From Rhodobacterales bacterium (GTDB taxonomy: Bacteria; Pseudomonadota; Alphaproteobacteria; Rhodobacterales; Rhodobacteraceae), in assembly GCA_025362795.1 (NCBI GenBank), contig JANYFE010000100.1, positions 1 through 58,275 of the forward strand: DNA of 58,275 nt. The letters are read 5' to 3'. Both the position numbers and the translations under genes were made by a program. Positions 10,552 through 20,190 of this stretch are shown piece after piece. The stretch's first letter is position 1, and each line of letters starts with the position of its first letter. A model generated the notes under the pieces. The model was not told where the DNA came from. It worked only from the letters and a program-made list of their open reading frames with translations, and did not search any database.

Positions 10552-13107
10552 GTGCCGCAATCCGCGATCTTTAGGCTCGTACCGGTAAACCGTCTGCGCT
10601 TGACGCTGGCCGCGATCGCAATGCTGCTGTGCGGCGTCTGGATCGGCATCCTGGCGTTTGATCTGATGCGCAAGATCGAACGCGAAAGCGATGCCAGATC
10701 AGACAACATGCAGTGGACGCTGAACCAGGTCGATGTCGAACTGCTGCAACTGATCCTGGCCATCGAAGAAGCGCGGCTGCAACCGGCCAGTCTGGGTGAT
10801 GTGCGCCTGCGATTTGATGTGTTCTACAGCCGGTCCATCACCTTGAAAGACAGCGCCGCCTTCGCGGTTTTGCATCAGGATGCCGGCTTTGGCCTCAGCC
10901 TTCTGCATCTCCAGGACTTCGTGAACCGGTTTGTGCCGCTCGTAGACGGACCGGACACCGACCTGCTTCAGGGTCTGGCCCAGATGTCCGCCACCGCCCA
11001 TACCCTGTCGCGCGAGGCGCATCAGATTGCCTTGACCGGCGTTTCCACCTTCGCGAAGGAAACCGATCAAGAACGCGCGGCGCTGAAATCGCTGCTGGTC
11101 AAGGTCGGCCTTCTGACAACGCTGCTGGTTGCCACGCTGGCGGCTCTGGTGGTGATCCTGCTGTGGCTCTACCGGGGCAATCGCCGGGGGGCTGCGGTCA
11201 ATCTGGCAATGTTGTCGCGGCTGGACGCAATCGTGACCACCGCGCTGGATGCCGTGATCACGCTGGACGCCGGCGGCCGGATCGTCGATTTCAACGCCGC
11301 CGCCAGCGCAACCTTTGGCTGCACCCGCGCAGAGGCGATCGGGTCGATGATGTCCGATCTGGTCGCCGCTGGACCCGAAGGCGACGCGCCCTTCCAACCG
11401 GGTGTCGTTCCCGCGATCAGCGGTCAAGGCCGGGTGCGGATCACCGCCCGCCACAAGGGCGGCCCGACCTTTCCGGCAGAACTTGCCGTGACCCGCGCCA
11501 TGTCAGACCACGGGCCGCTGTATGTGGCGTTCTTGCGTGATCTGTCGGTATACGACGCCAACGAACAGGCGCTGGTCAAGGCGCGGGACGATGCGCTGGC
11601 GGGGGAAAAGGCCAAGGCCGACCTGCTGGTGGTGATGAGCCACGAGATTCGCACGCCATTGAATGGCATGATCGGCACCATCGAACTATTGGAGACCACC
11701 GATCTGCAACCGCAGCAGCGCGAATATCTGCGGATCATGGAAACCTCGGGCAAACTGTTGATGCACCATGTCAACGATGTGCTGGACATTGCCCGGCTGG
11801 ACAGTGGCAAGTCCCCGCTCAGTCTTGGTCCGGTCGACCTTGCGGCCTTGGTGGCCGAGGTTCTGGACAATCAGGCCCCGAACGCCCGGGCCAATGGCAA
11901 CCACCTGACCCTGATCCCGCCGCCGGATGGCCGCAGCCTTGTGATCGGTGATCCCGCGCAGTTGCGTCAAGTCCTGCTCAATCTGGTGGGCAACGCCGTC
12001 AAGTTCACCCATGACGGCCGCATCAGCGTCGCGATTGCCCATCAGGGTCCGGCAGGCCCGACCGAAATCACGGTGACTGACACCGGCATCGGCATAGCGC
12101 CCGCCGATTTTGACCGGATCTTTGAAGACTTTGTGACCCTGGACACCAGTTATGCGCGGCGGGCTTCGGGCACCGGGCTGGGTCTGGGGATCGTCAGGCG
12201 CATCGTGGCCCGCATGGGCGGCACCCTTTCGGTGGACAGCCAGCAGGGTGAGGGCAGCAGGTTTCGCATGCGTTTGCCCCTGCCCATTCTGGACCGGACG
12301 GCGGACAGCACGCCGCTGTCGCCAGTCGGGACACACCCGGCCGCCGCGGCCCTGCGTATTCTCGTGGTCGAAGATACTGACTTCAGCCGCCTGATCGTGC
12401 GCGACATGCTGCTGCGCGAAGGCCACGACGTGGTCGAGGCCGAAGACGGGGCCGAAGGCATCAGGCTGGCGGCAGAGCGGCGGTTCGACCTGATCCTGAT
12501 GGACATCTCGATGCCGCACACCGATGGGTTGCAGGCGACACGGGCGATCCGCACTGGCCCCGGCGCCTCCCGCGCAACACCGATTGTTGCCCTGACGGCC
12601 CATGCGCTCAGTCAGGAAACCGAACGGTTCCGCGCCGGGGGCATGCAGCACATTCTGGTCAAACCGATCACGCGCGAAACGCTGCGCGCCACCATTGCCG
12701 CGGTGCAGAACGGCACAAACCTTTCACCGGTACCGGCCCGACCGGACCCCGTCGCCGCACCCTTGCTGAACCGAACCGTGCTGGATGACCTGATCGCCGA
12801 TCTCGGTCCCGACCGCGCCCACGGCCTGCTGACCCGCTTTCTTGTGGAAACCGGCACCAGCATTGATCAGCTGGTGGCGGGGCCCGTTCTGGCCCAGCTG
12901 GCAGAGGTGCATCGCCTCGAAGGTTCCAGCGGCATGTTCGGCGCGCAGGCCCTGCACCTCCGCCTCAGTCAGATTGAAACGCTGTGCAAATCCGGCAGGA
13001 CGGCGGCGGCGCAGGCGGCTCTGACCGACCTCACCGCCCTGTGGCACGACACCGAACAGGCTTACCGCAGCGCGTTGCCTTTGCCCCAGGCTTCCAGCTT
13101 GCGGTAA
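10552..13107 (+). CDS. Membrane-bound PAS hybrid histidine kinase with receiver and Hpt
   Basis: This 851-residue multi-step phosphorelay sensor is in the inner membrane. It starts at GTG. TM1 is at ~15-37, a periplasmic helical sensor spans ~38-182, and TM2 is at ~183-207. A PAS domain follows (~222-335), then HisKA with His364 in VMSHEIRTPLNG, HATPase (N box LNLVGNAVKF near 480, GTGLGLG near 542), a receiver with Asp651 in LILMDISMP, and a C-terminal Hpt with His787 in VHRLEGSSGMFGA. All phosphoryl sites are intact. Its 3' end overlaps the opposing NtrC-type gene by 46 bp. A final cytoplasmic response regulator must take the phosphoryl group; both neighbours are candidates. Confidence 0.92.
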   Translation: MPQSAIFRLVPVNRLRLTLAAIAMLLCGVWIGILAFDLMRKIERESDARSDNMQWTLNQVDVELLQLILAIEEARLQPASLGDVRLRFDVFYSRSITLKDSAAFAVLHQDAGFGLSLLHLQDFVNRFVPLVDGPDTDLLQGLAQMSATAHTLSREAHQIALTGVSTFAKETDQERAALKSLLVKVGLLTTLLVATLAALVVILLWLYRGNRRGAAVNLAMLSRLDAIVTTALDAVITLDAGGRIVDFNAAASATFGCTRAEAIGSMMSDLVAAGPEGDAPFQPGVVPAISGQGRVRITARHKGGPTFPAELAVTRAMSDHGPLYVAFLRDLSVYDANEQALVKARDDALAGEKAKADLLVVMSHEIRTPLNGMIGTIELLETTDLQPQQREYLRIMETSGKLLMHHVNDVLDIARLDSGKSPLSLGPVDLAALVAEVLDNQAPNARANGNHLTLIPPPDGRSLVIGDPAQLRQVLLNLVGNAVKFTHDGRISVAIAHQGPAGPTEITVTDTGIGIAPADFDRIFEDFVTLDTSYARRASGTGLGLGIVRRIVARMGGTLSVDSQQGEGSRFRMRLPLPILDRTADSTPLSPVGTHPAAAALRILVVEDTDFSRLIVRDMLLREGHDVVEAEDGAEGIRLAAERRFDLILMDISMPHTDGLQATRAIRTGPGASRATPIVALTAHALSQETERFRAGGMQHILVKPITRETLRATIAAVQNGTNLSPVPARPDPVAAPLLNRTVLDDLIADLGPDRAHGLLTRFLVETGTSIDQLVAGPVLAQLAEVHRLEGSSGMFGAQALHLRLSQIETLCKSGRTAAAQAALTDLTALWHDTEQAYRSALPLPQASSLR

Positions 13108-14474
13108 AGCGTCGACGGCGACAGGTCCAGCACCCGCGCCGCCTTGGGCACCGACCCGCCCTGCTGGTCCAGCGTCGCCAGCGCCACGATCCGTTCAATC
13201 TCTGCCAGACTGCGCCCCAGCAATCCGTCCAGCACCGGGTCTGCCAGTGCGCGGGGTCGCGGCGGCTCCGGCGGTGCCACCACGGCAGGCTCGCCCGTCA
13301 GGTCCGGCAGCATGTCCAGCCGAACCTCGCCGCCCGGGTTCAACACCACCACATTGCGGATCACGTTCAGCACCTGCCGCACGTTGCCGGGCCACGGCAG
13401 ACTGCGGAACAGGTCCGCCACTTCGCCCGACAGCCCGGCAAACCTCCGGCCCTCTTCTGCGGCAAAGCGCTGCAAGGCCGCCTCGGCAATCTCGATCACG
13501 TCATCGCGGCGCTCGCGCAAGGGCGGCATGTGGATCGGCACCACGAACAGCCGGTAATACAGATCCTCACGGAACTGGCCCTGCCGCACCGCCTCCATCG
13601 GATCGCGGTTGGTGGCACAGATGATCCGGACATTGACCTTTTGCGGCTTGGTCGCGCCAACTGGCACCACAGTCGAGGTTTGCAGGAACCGCAGCAGCTT
13701 GGTCTGCAACGCCGGGGCCATTTCACAGATCTCGTCCAGAAACAGCGTGCCGCCATCCGCCGCCGTCGCAGCGCCCGGCTTGTCGGCAATCGCGCCGGTA
13801 AAGCTGCCTTTCACATGGCCGAACACTTCGGATTCCAACAGATCATGCGGAATCGCCCCGCAGTTCAGCGCGATGAACGGCCCCTTGGCCCGGTTCGAAC
13901 TGGCATGAACCGCCAAGGCGCACAGCTCTTTGCCGGTTCCGCTTTCGCCCGTGATGAACACGGTCGCCATCGAATTCGCCACCGAAGCGATCTTGGCATG
14001 GATGCGCTGCATGGATTCGGATGTGCCGATGAACTGGCCCGACGGCTCCGCCTGCACCGCGTCGGGCACCGGCAAACGCTTGGCGGCCGGTTGCTCCAGC
14101 GCCGATCCCACCGCCGCCAAAAACCGCGCCTCGTCAAAGGGTTTGACCAGAAACTCATGCGCCCCGGCCCGCATCGCCGCGACCACCCGTGGCACCGCGC
14201 CATCTGCGGCAATCACGATCACCCGCGTCGCTGGCCGCAACCGCAGCATGTCCTGCATCAAGTCGATCCCGTCGCGGTCCGGCAAGGCCACGTCCAGCAA
14301 CACCACCAGCGCATCCGATTGCAGGAACTTCTGCCACGCCTCTGCCGCGCTGTTGGCAACCCGCACCTCATGGCCGGACCCCAGCAAAACCGTCCGGTAG
14401 ACCAGTTGCAACGATGGCACCGCCTCGACCAGCAGCACGGTTTTCGGCCTGGCGCGGGTCACGGGCTCTTTCAT
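13062..14474 (-). CDS. NtrC-type sigma-54 activator
   Basis: This 470-residue response regulator activates sigma-54 promoters. The receiver has Asp61 (VVLLDVALPDRDG) and Lys111 (EFLVKPF). The acidic pocket that normally holds two acidic residues reads Glu17-Ala18 (LLVEAVPS), so one is missing. The AAA+ domain has Walker A GESGTGKE (~176-183), Walker B GGTLFLDEI (~241-249) and the sigma-54 contact loop as GSFTGA (223-228) instead of GAFTGA. A Fis-type helix-turn-helix ends the protein (SVPKAARVLDLSPSTLYRKLEAW). ATG overlaps the upstream Hpt-like gene by 4 bp. It is probably the output of the adjacent phosphorelay, with altered activation. Confidence 0.9.
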   Translation of the reverse strand: MKEPVTRARPKTVLLVEAVPSLQLVYRTVLLGSGHEVRVANSAAEAWQKFLQSDALVVLLDVALPDRDGIDLMQDMLRLRPATRVIVIAADGAVPRVVAAMRAGAHEFLVKPFDEARFLAAVGSALEQPAAKRLPVPDAVQAEPSGQFIGTSESMQRIHAKIASVANSMATVFITGESGTGKELCALAVHASSNRAKGPFIALNCGAIPHDLLESEVFGHVKGSFTGAIADKPGAATAADGGTLFLDEICEMAPALQTKLLRFLQTSTVVPVGATKPQKVNVRIICATNRDPMEAVRQGQFREDLYYRLFVVPIHMPPLRERRDDVIEIAEAALQRFAAEEGRRFAGLSGEVADLFRSLPWPGNVRQVLNVIRNVVVLNPGGEVRLDMLPDLTGEPAVVAPPEPPRPRALADPVLDGLLGRSLAEIERIVALATLDQQGGSVPKAARVLDLSPSTLYRKLEAWGKGNALR

Positions 14475-14827
14475 GGCCGGATCAACCAGCCGTTGCGGGT
14501 GGCCTGCACGGACAGGACCAACTGGTGCAACTGCATCCGCAATTCGTCCAGCGGCGTCGCAAACTGCGCACAGCCGGGGTCACTGGCCCGGTCCTGCAAC
14601 GCTTCGGCCAGCAGGTACAACCGCGTCGCCCCCAGTCTGGCCGCCAGCCGCATCACCTCGCGAGCCTGGTCGCGCAGGTCGCTCCGGCTGGTCGCGATGT
14701 TAGGCCGCGCCAGAACCCGGGCGACCGCCTGCAAATCCTCGGTCAGATCCACCGCATCCGCCGGGTCATACGGCGCCAGACCCCGCGCCGCGACCCGGTC
14801 CAGATTTGCTTTGCCCGCCACCTTCAC
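14471..14827 (-). CDS. Small Hpt-like protein without the phosphoryl-accepting His
   Basis: This 118-residue helical protein is translationally coupled to the sigma-54 activator (4-bp overlap). The segment REVMRLAARLGATRL matches the Hpt pattern HxLKGSxxxLGAxxL in spacing, but Arg stands where the active His should be and there is no K-G pair. It may be a decayed phosphotransfer domain or a binding partner that holds the regulator. GTG at 14827 is used; a second GTG at 14821 is possible. The family call is inferred from a short motif only. Confidence 0.6.
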   Translation of the reverse strand: MKVAGKANLDRVAARGLAPYDPADAVDLTEDLQAVARVLARPNIATSRSDLRDQAREVMRLAARLGATRLYLLAEALQDRASDPGCAQFATPLDELRMQLHQLVLSVQATRNGWLIRP

Positions 14828-14850
14828 CCCCGCTCACGCTTGCACATGGC

Positions 14851-17145
14851 TCAACTGTAAAGCGAAACCGGGGTGCCCGCCAAGGCCGACACGTTCAACA
14901 ACCCCCGCGCGGTGATCGACGGCGTCACGATATGCGCCTTGTTTCCCATGCCCATCAGGATCGGCCCGACCTCCAGCCCCCCCGCCTTCATCTTCAGCAT
15001 GTTGCGCGCCGCATTGGCCGCATCGGTATAGCCGAAAATCAGGATATTCGCCGCCCCTTGCAGCCGCGAATTGGGGAACATCCGCGCCCGCAATTCTGGG
15101 TCCAGCGCGGCATCCAGGCTCATCTCGCCCTCATAGGCAAAATCCACCTCGCGTGCGTCCAACAACTCCATCGCCGCCCGCATCCGCCGGCCGGAATCAC
15201 TGTCCAGATTGCCGAAATTGGAATGGGAACACAGTGCCAGCTTCGGCTCCACGCCAAAGCGCCGCGCATGCCGCACCGAACCGATCGCCGTTTCGGCAAT
15301 CTGCTCCGGCGTCGGGATCGGGTTGACCTGCGTGTCGGCCACGAACAGCGGCCCGTCCTCCAGGATCATCAGGCTCAACGCCCCGCGCGGATGCAGCCCG
15401 TCCCGCGCCAGCACCTGTCGGACGTAATTCATATGCCACAGATATTGCCCGAACGCGCCGCAGATCATGCTATCTGCATCACCGCGATGCACCGCCACTG
15501 CGGCAATCGCGGTGGAATTGGTGCGGATGATCGCCCGCGCCGTATCCGGTGTCACCCCCTGCCGCTCCAGCAGTTCGTGATAACTGCCCCAATAGTCCCG
15601 ATAGCGCCGGTCGCTTTCCGGATTCACCACCTCGAAATCCACATCGGGCCGAATGGGCAAACCCGCCCGTTCGCAGCGCGTCGCAATCACCTCAGGCCGC
15701 CCGATCAGGATCGGCGTCACCGTCATTTCCTCCAGCATCGCGTTCGCCGCCCGCAACACCCGCTCGTCCTCGCCCTCGGCAAAGATGATCCGGCGTTTGG
15801 ACTGCAGCGCTATCTCGAACACCGGCCGCATGATCAGCGCCGATTTGAACACCGACCCGTCCAGCTTGTGCTTGTAGGCGTCCAGATCGGCAATCGGCCG
15901 CGTCGCTACACCCGTCTCCATCGCGGCTTTCGCAACTGCCGACGCGACAACCCCGATCAAACGCGGATCGAACGGCTTGGGGATCAGATAATCCGCCCCA
16001 AACGTCAGCTTTTCCCCGGTATAAGCCGCCGCCGCCTCGGCGCTGGTCGTGGCCCGCGCCAAAGCCGCGATGCCCTCGATACAGGCCAGTTCCATCTCGT
16101 CATTGATCGTGGTCGCCCCCACGTCCAGCGCCCCGCGAAAGATAAAGGGGAAACACAGCACGTTGTTGACCTGATTGGGAAAGTCGCTGCGCCCGGTGGC
16201 GATGATCGCTTGCGGCGACACCGCCCGCGCCGCATCCGGCATGATCTCGGGATTGGGGTTGGCCAGCGCGAATATGATCGGCCGCGCCGCCATCCTGGCC
16301 ACCATCTCCGGTGTCAGAACCCCCGGCCCCGACAGGCCCAGAAACATGTCCGCCCCGTCAATCACCTCGGCCAAAGTCGCGGCTTTGGTGCCTTGCGCAT
16401 ACTCCGCCTTCTGCTCGGTCATCTGCGTGGTGCGGCCCGTGTAAACCAGCCCGTCCAGATCACACAGCCAGATATTCTCGCGCCGGACTCCCAGCTTGAT
16501 CAGCATGTTCAGACACGCGATTCCCGCAGCCCCGCCCCCCGTGGACACGATCTTGATCTCGCCAAAGGACTTGCCCGCGACATGCAGCGCATTGGTCGCC
16601 GCTGCGCCAACGACAATCGCCGTGCCATGCTGATCATCATGGAACACCGGTATTTTCATCCGCTCGCGGCACAACCGTTCAACGATGAAACAATCCGGCG
16701 CTTTGATGTCCTCCAGATTGATCGCGCCAAATGTCGGTTCCAGCGCACAGACGATATCGGCCAGCTTGACCGGGTCCGGTTCGTTCAGCTCGATGTCGAA
16801 ACAGTCGATGTTGGCGAACTTCTTGAACAGAACAGCCTTGCCCTCCATCACCGGCTTTGACGCCAAAGCGCCAATGTTGCCAAGGCCCAGCACCGCCGTC
16901 CCGTTCGTCACAACACCCACCAGATTGCCGCGAATGGTATAGCGGCTGGCCGCCTGCGGATCAGCCTTGATCTCCAGGCAGGCCTCTGCGACCCCCGGCG
17001 AATAGGCGCGGGACAGGTCGCGGCCATTGGCTAATGGCTTGGTCGCGCGGATTTCCAGCTTTCCCGGCTTGGGAAATTCGTGGTAATCCAGCGCCGCCTG
17101 CTTGGCATTGTCGTGCCGTGCGTCTTCCATCCGCGCCCCCGTCAA
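14851..17145 (-). CDS. maeB: NADP-dependent malic enzyme with phosphotransacetylase-like C-terminus
   Basis: This enzyme decarboxylates malate to pyruvate with NADP reduction, linking the TCA cycle to pyruvate and supplying NADPH. The N-terminal malic domain has [40 protein letters not shown] and the [11 protein letters not shown] segment. The second half (~430-764) is the phosphate acetyl/butyryl-transferase-like domain typical of large MaeB enzymes, thought to be regulatory. Length 764 is normal. ATG at 17145 or 17130 (MEDARHD) could be the start. It is divergent from the cupin gene. Confidence 0.95.
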   Translation of the reverse strand: MTGARMEDARHDNAKQAALDYHEFPKPGKLEIRATKPLANGRDLSRAYSPGVAEACLEIKADPQAASRYTIRGNLVGVVTNGTAVLGLGNIGALASKPVMEGKAVLFKKFANIDCFDIELNEPDPVKLADIVCALEPTFGAINLEDIKAPDCFIVERLCRERMKIPVFHDDQHGTAIVVGAAATNALHVAGKSFGEIKIVSTGGGAAGIACLNMLIKLGVRRENIWLCDLDGLVYTGRTTQMTEQKAEYAQGTKAATLAEVIDGADMFLGLSGPGVLTPEMVARMAARPIIFALANPNPEIMPDAARAVSPQAIIATGRSDFPNQVNNVLCFPFIFRGALDVGATTINDEMELACIEGIAALARATTSAEAAAAYTGEKLTFGADYLIPKPFDPRLIGVVASAVAKAAMETGVATRPIADLDAYKHKLDGSVFKSALIMRPVFEIALQSKRRIIFAEGEDERVLRAANAMLEEMTVTPILIGRPEVIATRCERAGLPIRPDVDFEVVNPESDRRYRDYWGSYHELLERQGVTPDTARAIIRTNSTAIAAVAVHRGDADSMICGAFGQYLWHMNYVRQVLARDGLHPRGALSLMILEDGPLFVADTQVNPIPTPEQIAETAIGSVRHARRFGVEPKLALCSHSNFGNLDSDSGRRMRAAMELLDAREVDFAYEGEMSLDAALDPELRARMFPNSRLQGAANILIFGYTDAANAARNMLKMKAGGLEVGPILMGMGNKAHIVTPSITARGLLNVSALAGTPVSLYS

Positions 17146-17271
17146 AAATATGGTTTACCATTAAACTATCCCATTTTCGGCGCATAGCAATGGTTTCCGG
17201 TATCTGCGTTCGGGTGTGCTTGCAAATCGCCCCCCAAGGCCGCACTCTGACCGAAACCCCACAGGATTGCC

Positions 17272-18360
17272 ATGCCAGACACCTATGAAACCCGTGCCGA
17301 AATCCGCCTGCCCACCGCAGAGCTGCGCGATGACCTGCCGTTCTACACCAAGGTGCTGAAAATGCGCCTCGACAGCATCTATCCCGCCGACAACCCCGAG
17401 GTGGCGGTGCTGTCCGGTCACGGCCTGCGCTTGCGCATCCAGAAAGGTGCGCCCGAAACGCCCGGCACGATCCGCATCCTGACCGATGACCCCGATGGTT
17501 TCGCGGATGGCCAGCGCAGCCTTGTCGCCCCCAACGGCACCCGCGTCGAGATTGACGAGCTCAATCCCCCCGTCCACTTGCCGCAAACCGAACATGCCTT
17601 CGTCGTCCGCCGCCTTGCCGATCAGGCGCCCTGGGTCATCGGCCGCGCCGGCATGCACTACCGCGATCTGATCCCCACCCGGTTGGGCGGTGCCATGATT
17701 GCCAGCCATATCCGCATCCCCGACGGTGGCCCGGTGCCCGACATGGTGCATTTCCACAAGGTCGGCTTCCAGCTGATCTTCTGCATCAAGGGCTGGGTCG
17801 ATGTGGTCTATGAAGATCAGGGCGGCCCGATCCGCCTGACCGCGGGCGATTGCTTCATCCAGCCGCCCGAAATCCGCCACCGCGTCCTGCACGCCTCTGA
17901 CGGGATCGAGGTTATCGAAATCGGCGTCCCCGCCGACCACATCACCGAAATCGAACACGAGATGAACCTGCCGACCCCGTATTTCCGTCCCGACCGCGAA
18001 TGGCAGGGCCAGAAATTCGTCCATAACATCGGCGCCAAGGGCAGCTTTGCGCCGTTCCGCATTCCGGGCTTTGACGCGCGGGACACCACGATCAACACGA
18101 ACACCAAGGGGGTCGCCTCCGTCATGGTCGCCCGCCCCACCGGACCCGCACCCTGGACCAGGCATCAGGGCGACATCCTGTTCACCTTCGTCATGTCCGG
18201 CGAGATGACGCTGGAGGGCGAGGGCAAAGACCCCTTCCGCCTGTCCCCCGGCGACGCCTTCGTGATCCCCCCCGGCATGGCCACCCGCTACGCCGATTGC
18301 ACCCCCGACCTTGAACTGCTCGAAGTCTCGCTCCCCGGCATCTTCACCACCACGAGCTAG
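17272..18360 (+). CDS. VOC-like/double-cupin protein
   Basis: This 362-residue cytosolic protein has two cupin barrels. The first is at ~140-225 (MVHFHKVGFQLIFCIKGW, TAGDCFIQPPEIRHRV) and the second at ~275-355 (WTRHQGDILFTFVMSGEM, LSPGDAFVIPPGMATRY). The first barrel keeps metal-type His residues (MVHFHK, RHRV). Residues ~5-110 look like a glyoxalase/VOC half-domain (TAELRDDLPFYTKVLKM). It may be a metal-dependent dioxygenase, isomerase or sugar-binding protein; the substrate cannot be told. It has its own transcript start opposite maeB, and a hairpin repeat follows it. Confidence 0.7.
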   Translation: MPDTYETRAEIRLPTAELRDDLPFYTKVLKMRLDSIYPADNPEVAVLSGHGLRLRIQKGAPETPGTIRILTDDPDGFADGQRSLVAPNGTRVEIDELNPPVHLPQTEHAFVVRRLADQAPWVIGRAGMHYRDLIPTRLGGAMIASHIRIPDGGPVPDMVHFHKVGFQLIFCIKGWVDVVYEDQGGPIRLTAGDCFIQPPEIRHRVLHASDGIEVIEIGVPADHITEIEHEMNLPTPYFRPDREWQGQKFVHNIGAKGSFAPFRIPGFDARDTTINTNTKGVASVMVARPTGPAPWTRHQGDILFTFVMSGEMTLEGEGKDPFRLSPGDAFVIPPGMATRYADCTPDLELLEVSLPGIFTTTS

Positions 18361-18366
18361 CCCCGT

Positions 18367-18411
18367 CATATGTCCTTGAATATCCCATAACCGCGCACGC
18401 TTGCGCGGCTA
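18367..18411 (+). repeat. AATATCCC hairpin repeat, copy D
   Basis: CATATGTCCTTGAATATCCC (18367-18386) is followed by a 7-bp hairpin CCGCGCA/TGCGCGG with loop CGCT (18391-18408). It begins 7 bases after the stop codon of the cupin gene and could end that transcript, although no T run follows. Confidence 0.6.
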
Positions 18412-18492
18412 TCGGGGTGTGACCCCCCCGGGCGCTTGCAACACGCGCCGAACCCGCCCACACTCTCGCGCAACCGCTGAACCGAGGCACAA

Positions 18493-18882
18493 ATGCTCAA
18501 AGAAGCCGCCACCAAAGTCCGCCTGAACGCCCACGCCCCCTATTCGCGCTTCAAGGTTGGTGCCGCGCTGCGCTCCACCGAAGGCCGCCTGCACATCGGC
18601 TGCAATGTCGAAAACGTCGCCTATCCCGAAGGCACCTGTGCCGAGGCGGGCGCGATTGCCGCAATGATCGCCGCCGGTGATACCCGGATTGCCGAACTGC
18701 ACGTCATCGCCGACAGCCCCGATCCCGTTCCGCCCTGTGGCGGCTGCCGCCAGAAAATTGCCGAATTCGCGGATCCAAACGTCAAAGTCACCCTGCACAC
18801 CACCGATGGCCAGTCCGTGACCTTCACCGTCAAAGACCTGCTGCCCGGCGTGTTCACCGCCGCTCATATGACCCGCACGTAA
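18493..18882 (+). CDS. cdd: Cytidine deaminase
   Basis: This 129-residue zinc enzyme deaminates (deoxy)cytidine to (deoxy)uridine. The active-site motif CAEAGAI (Glu as proton shuttle; the first Cys binds zinc) and the PCGGCRQ pair of zinc cysteines are present. It is the first gene of the nucleoside-salvage operon. Its TAA shares one base with the ATG of deoA. GAGG precedes the ATG. Confidence 0.95.
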   Translation: MLKEAATKVRLNAHAPYSRFKVGAALRSTEGRLHIGCNVENVAYPEGTCAEAGAIAAMIAAGDTRIAELHVIADSPDPVPPCGGCRQKIAEFADPNVKVTLHTTDGQSVTFTVKDLLPGVFTAAHMTRT

Positions 18883-20189
18883 TGGACGCCCGCGCCATCA
18901 TCGCCAAAATCCGCGATGGCCAGTCCCCCACGGCGGAAGAACTGACCTGGTTCGCCGCCGGCCTTGCAGGCTCCGATGTCTCGGATGCGCAAGCCGGCGC
19001 TTTCGCGATGGCCGTCCTGCTTAAAGGTCTGGGCGAAGCGGGCCGCATCGCCTTGACCCGCGCCATGACCGCATCTGGCCGCACGCTGGACTGGGATCTG
19101 CCCGGCCCGGTCCTCGACAAGCATTCCACTGGTGGCATAGGCGATTGCGTCTCGCTGATGCTCGCCCCGGCGCTGGCCGCATGTGGCGCCTATGTCCCGA
19201 TGATCTCCGGTCGCGGCCTCGGCCACACCGGCGGCACGCTGGACAAACTGGAATCGATTCCCGGCCTGCGCACCGCGATGCCCGAAGATCAGCTCAAACG
19301 CCAGATCAGGGACATCCGCTGCGCCATCACCTCTGCCAGCGCCGAGATCGCCCCGGCCGACCGCCGCCTCTATGCCATCCGCGATGTCACCGGCACGGTG
19401 GAAAGCATTGACCTGATCACCGCCTCGATCCTGTCCAAGAAACTCGCAGCCGGCCTTGAAGCCCTTGTTCTCGATGTGAAATGCGGCTCGGGCGCCTTCA
19501 TGAAAACCCTCGCCGAAGCCGAAGCTCTCGCCCGCGCACTGGTCACAACCGCCCAGGGTGCAGGCTGCATGACCACCGCGCTGATCACCGACATGAGCCA
19601 ACCGCTCGCCACCGCCGCAGGCAACGCGCTGGAAGTGTCAGAGATCATGGAAACCCTGACCGGCACCTCCGTCAACTCTGCGCTGTGGGACATCACGATG
19701 GCGCTGGGCGGCGAGGCTCTGGCCTTGGGCGGGATTGCCGACGACGCCGAAGACGGCTCCAACCGCATTGAACAGGCGCTGGAATCCGGGGCCGCTGCCG
19801 ATTGGTTTGGCCGCATGGTGGCAGCCCAGGGCGGCCCTGCCGATTTTGTCGACCGCTGGCCAGACCGTCTGCCCGCCGCCACCGTCATCCGCGAATGTCC
19901 CAGCCCCTCCGCCGGATATGTCTCCACCATCAACGGCCAGACCCTCGGCCTCGCGGTTGTCCGTCTGGGCGGTGGCCGCCAGCGCGAAAGCGACCGCGTC
20001 AACCCCTCGGTCGGTCTGTCCGATCTTGCAGGCATTGGCGAGGATATCGGTTTGGGCGACCCGCTCTGCATGGTCCACGCCGCCACCGAATCCCAGGCCG
20101 ACGATGCGATCCGCGCCATCCAGCAGGCCTATGTCCTGTCCAGCGAGGCTCCGGACGAACCGCAACTCATCCTGAAAAGGATCGCCTGA
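18882..20189 (+). CDS. deoA: Thymidine phosphorylase
   Basis: This 435-residue enzyme cleaves thymidine or deoxyuridine with phosphate to the base and deoxyribose-1-phosphate. The signature KHSTGGIGDCVSLMLAP (residues ~86-102) and the RGLGHTGGTLDKLESI motif are clear. It follows cdd with a one-base overlap and precedes deoB by one base, so deaminated cytidine passes straight to phosphorolysis in one operon. Confidence 0.96.
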   Translation: MDARAIIAKIRDGQSPTAEELTWFAAGLAGSDVSDAQAGAFAMAVLLKGLGEAGRIALTRAMTASGRTLDWDLPGPVLDKHSTGGIGDCVSLMLAPALAACGAYVPMISGRGLGHTGGTLDKLESIPGLRTAMPEDQLKRQIRDIRCAITSASAEIAPADRRLYAIRDVTGTVESIDLITASILSKKLAAGLEALVLDVKCGSGAFMKTLAEAEALARALVTTAQGAGCMTTALITDMSQPLATAAGNALEVSEIMETLTGTSVNSALWDITMALGGEALALGGIADDAEDGSNRIEQALESGAAADWFGRMVAAQGGPADFVDRWPDRLPAATVIRECPSPSAGYVSTINGQTLGLAVVRLGGGRQRESDRVNPSVGLSDLAGIGEDIGLGDPLCMVHAATESQADDAIRAIQQAYVLSSEAPDEPQLILKRIA

Positions 20190-20190
20190 C

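Noticed and set aside
12984-14915. 643-codon open frame on the plus strand
   Set aside because: It is the antisense of the NtrC-type regulator and Hpt-like gene, rich in His/Arg/Gln, with no domain; a high-G+C shadow.
14806-16860. 684-codon open frame on the plus strand
   Set aside because: Antisense of maeB, with Arg/His-rich composition and no recognisable motif.
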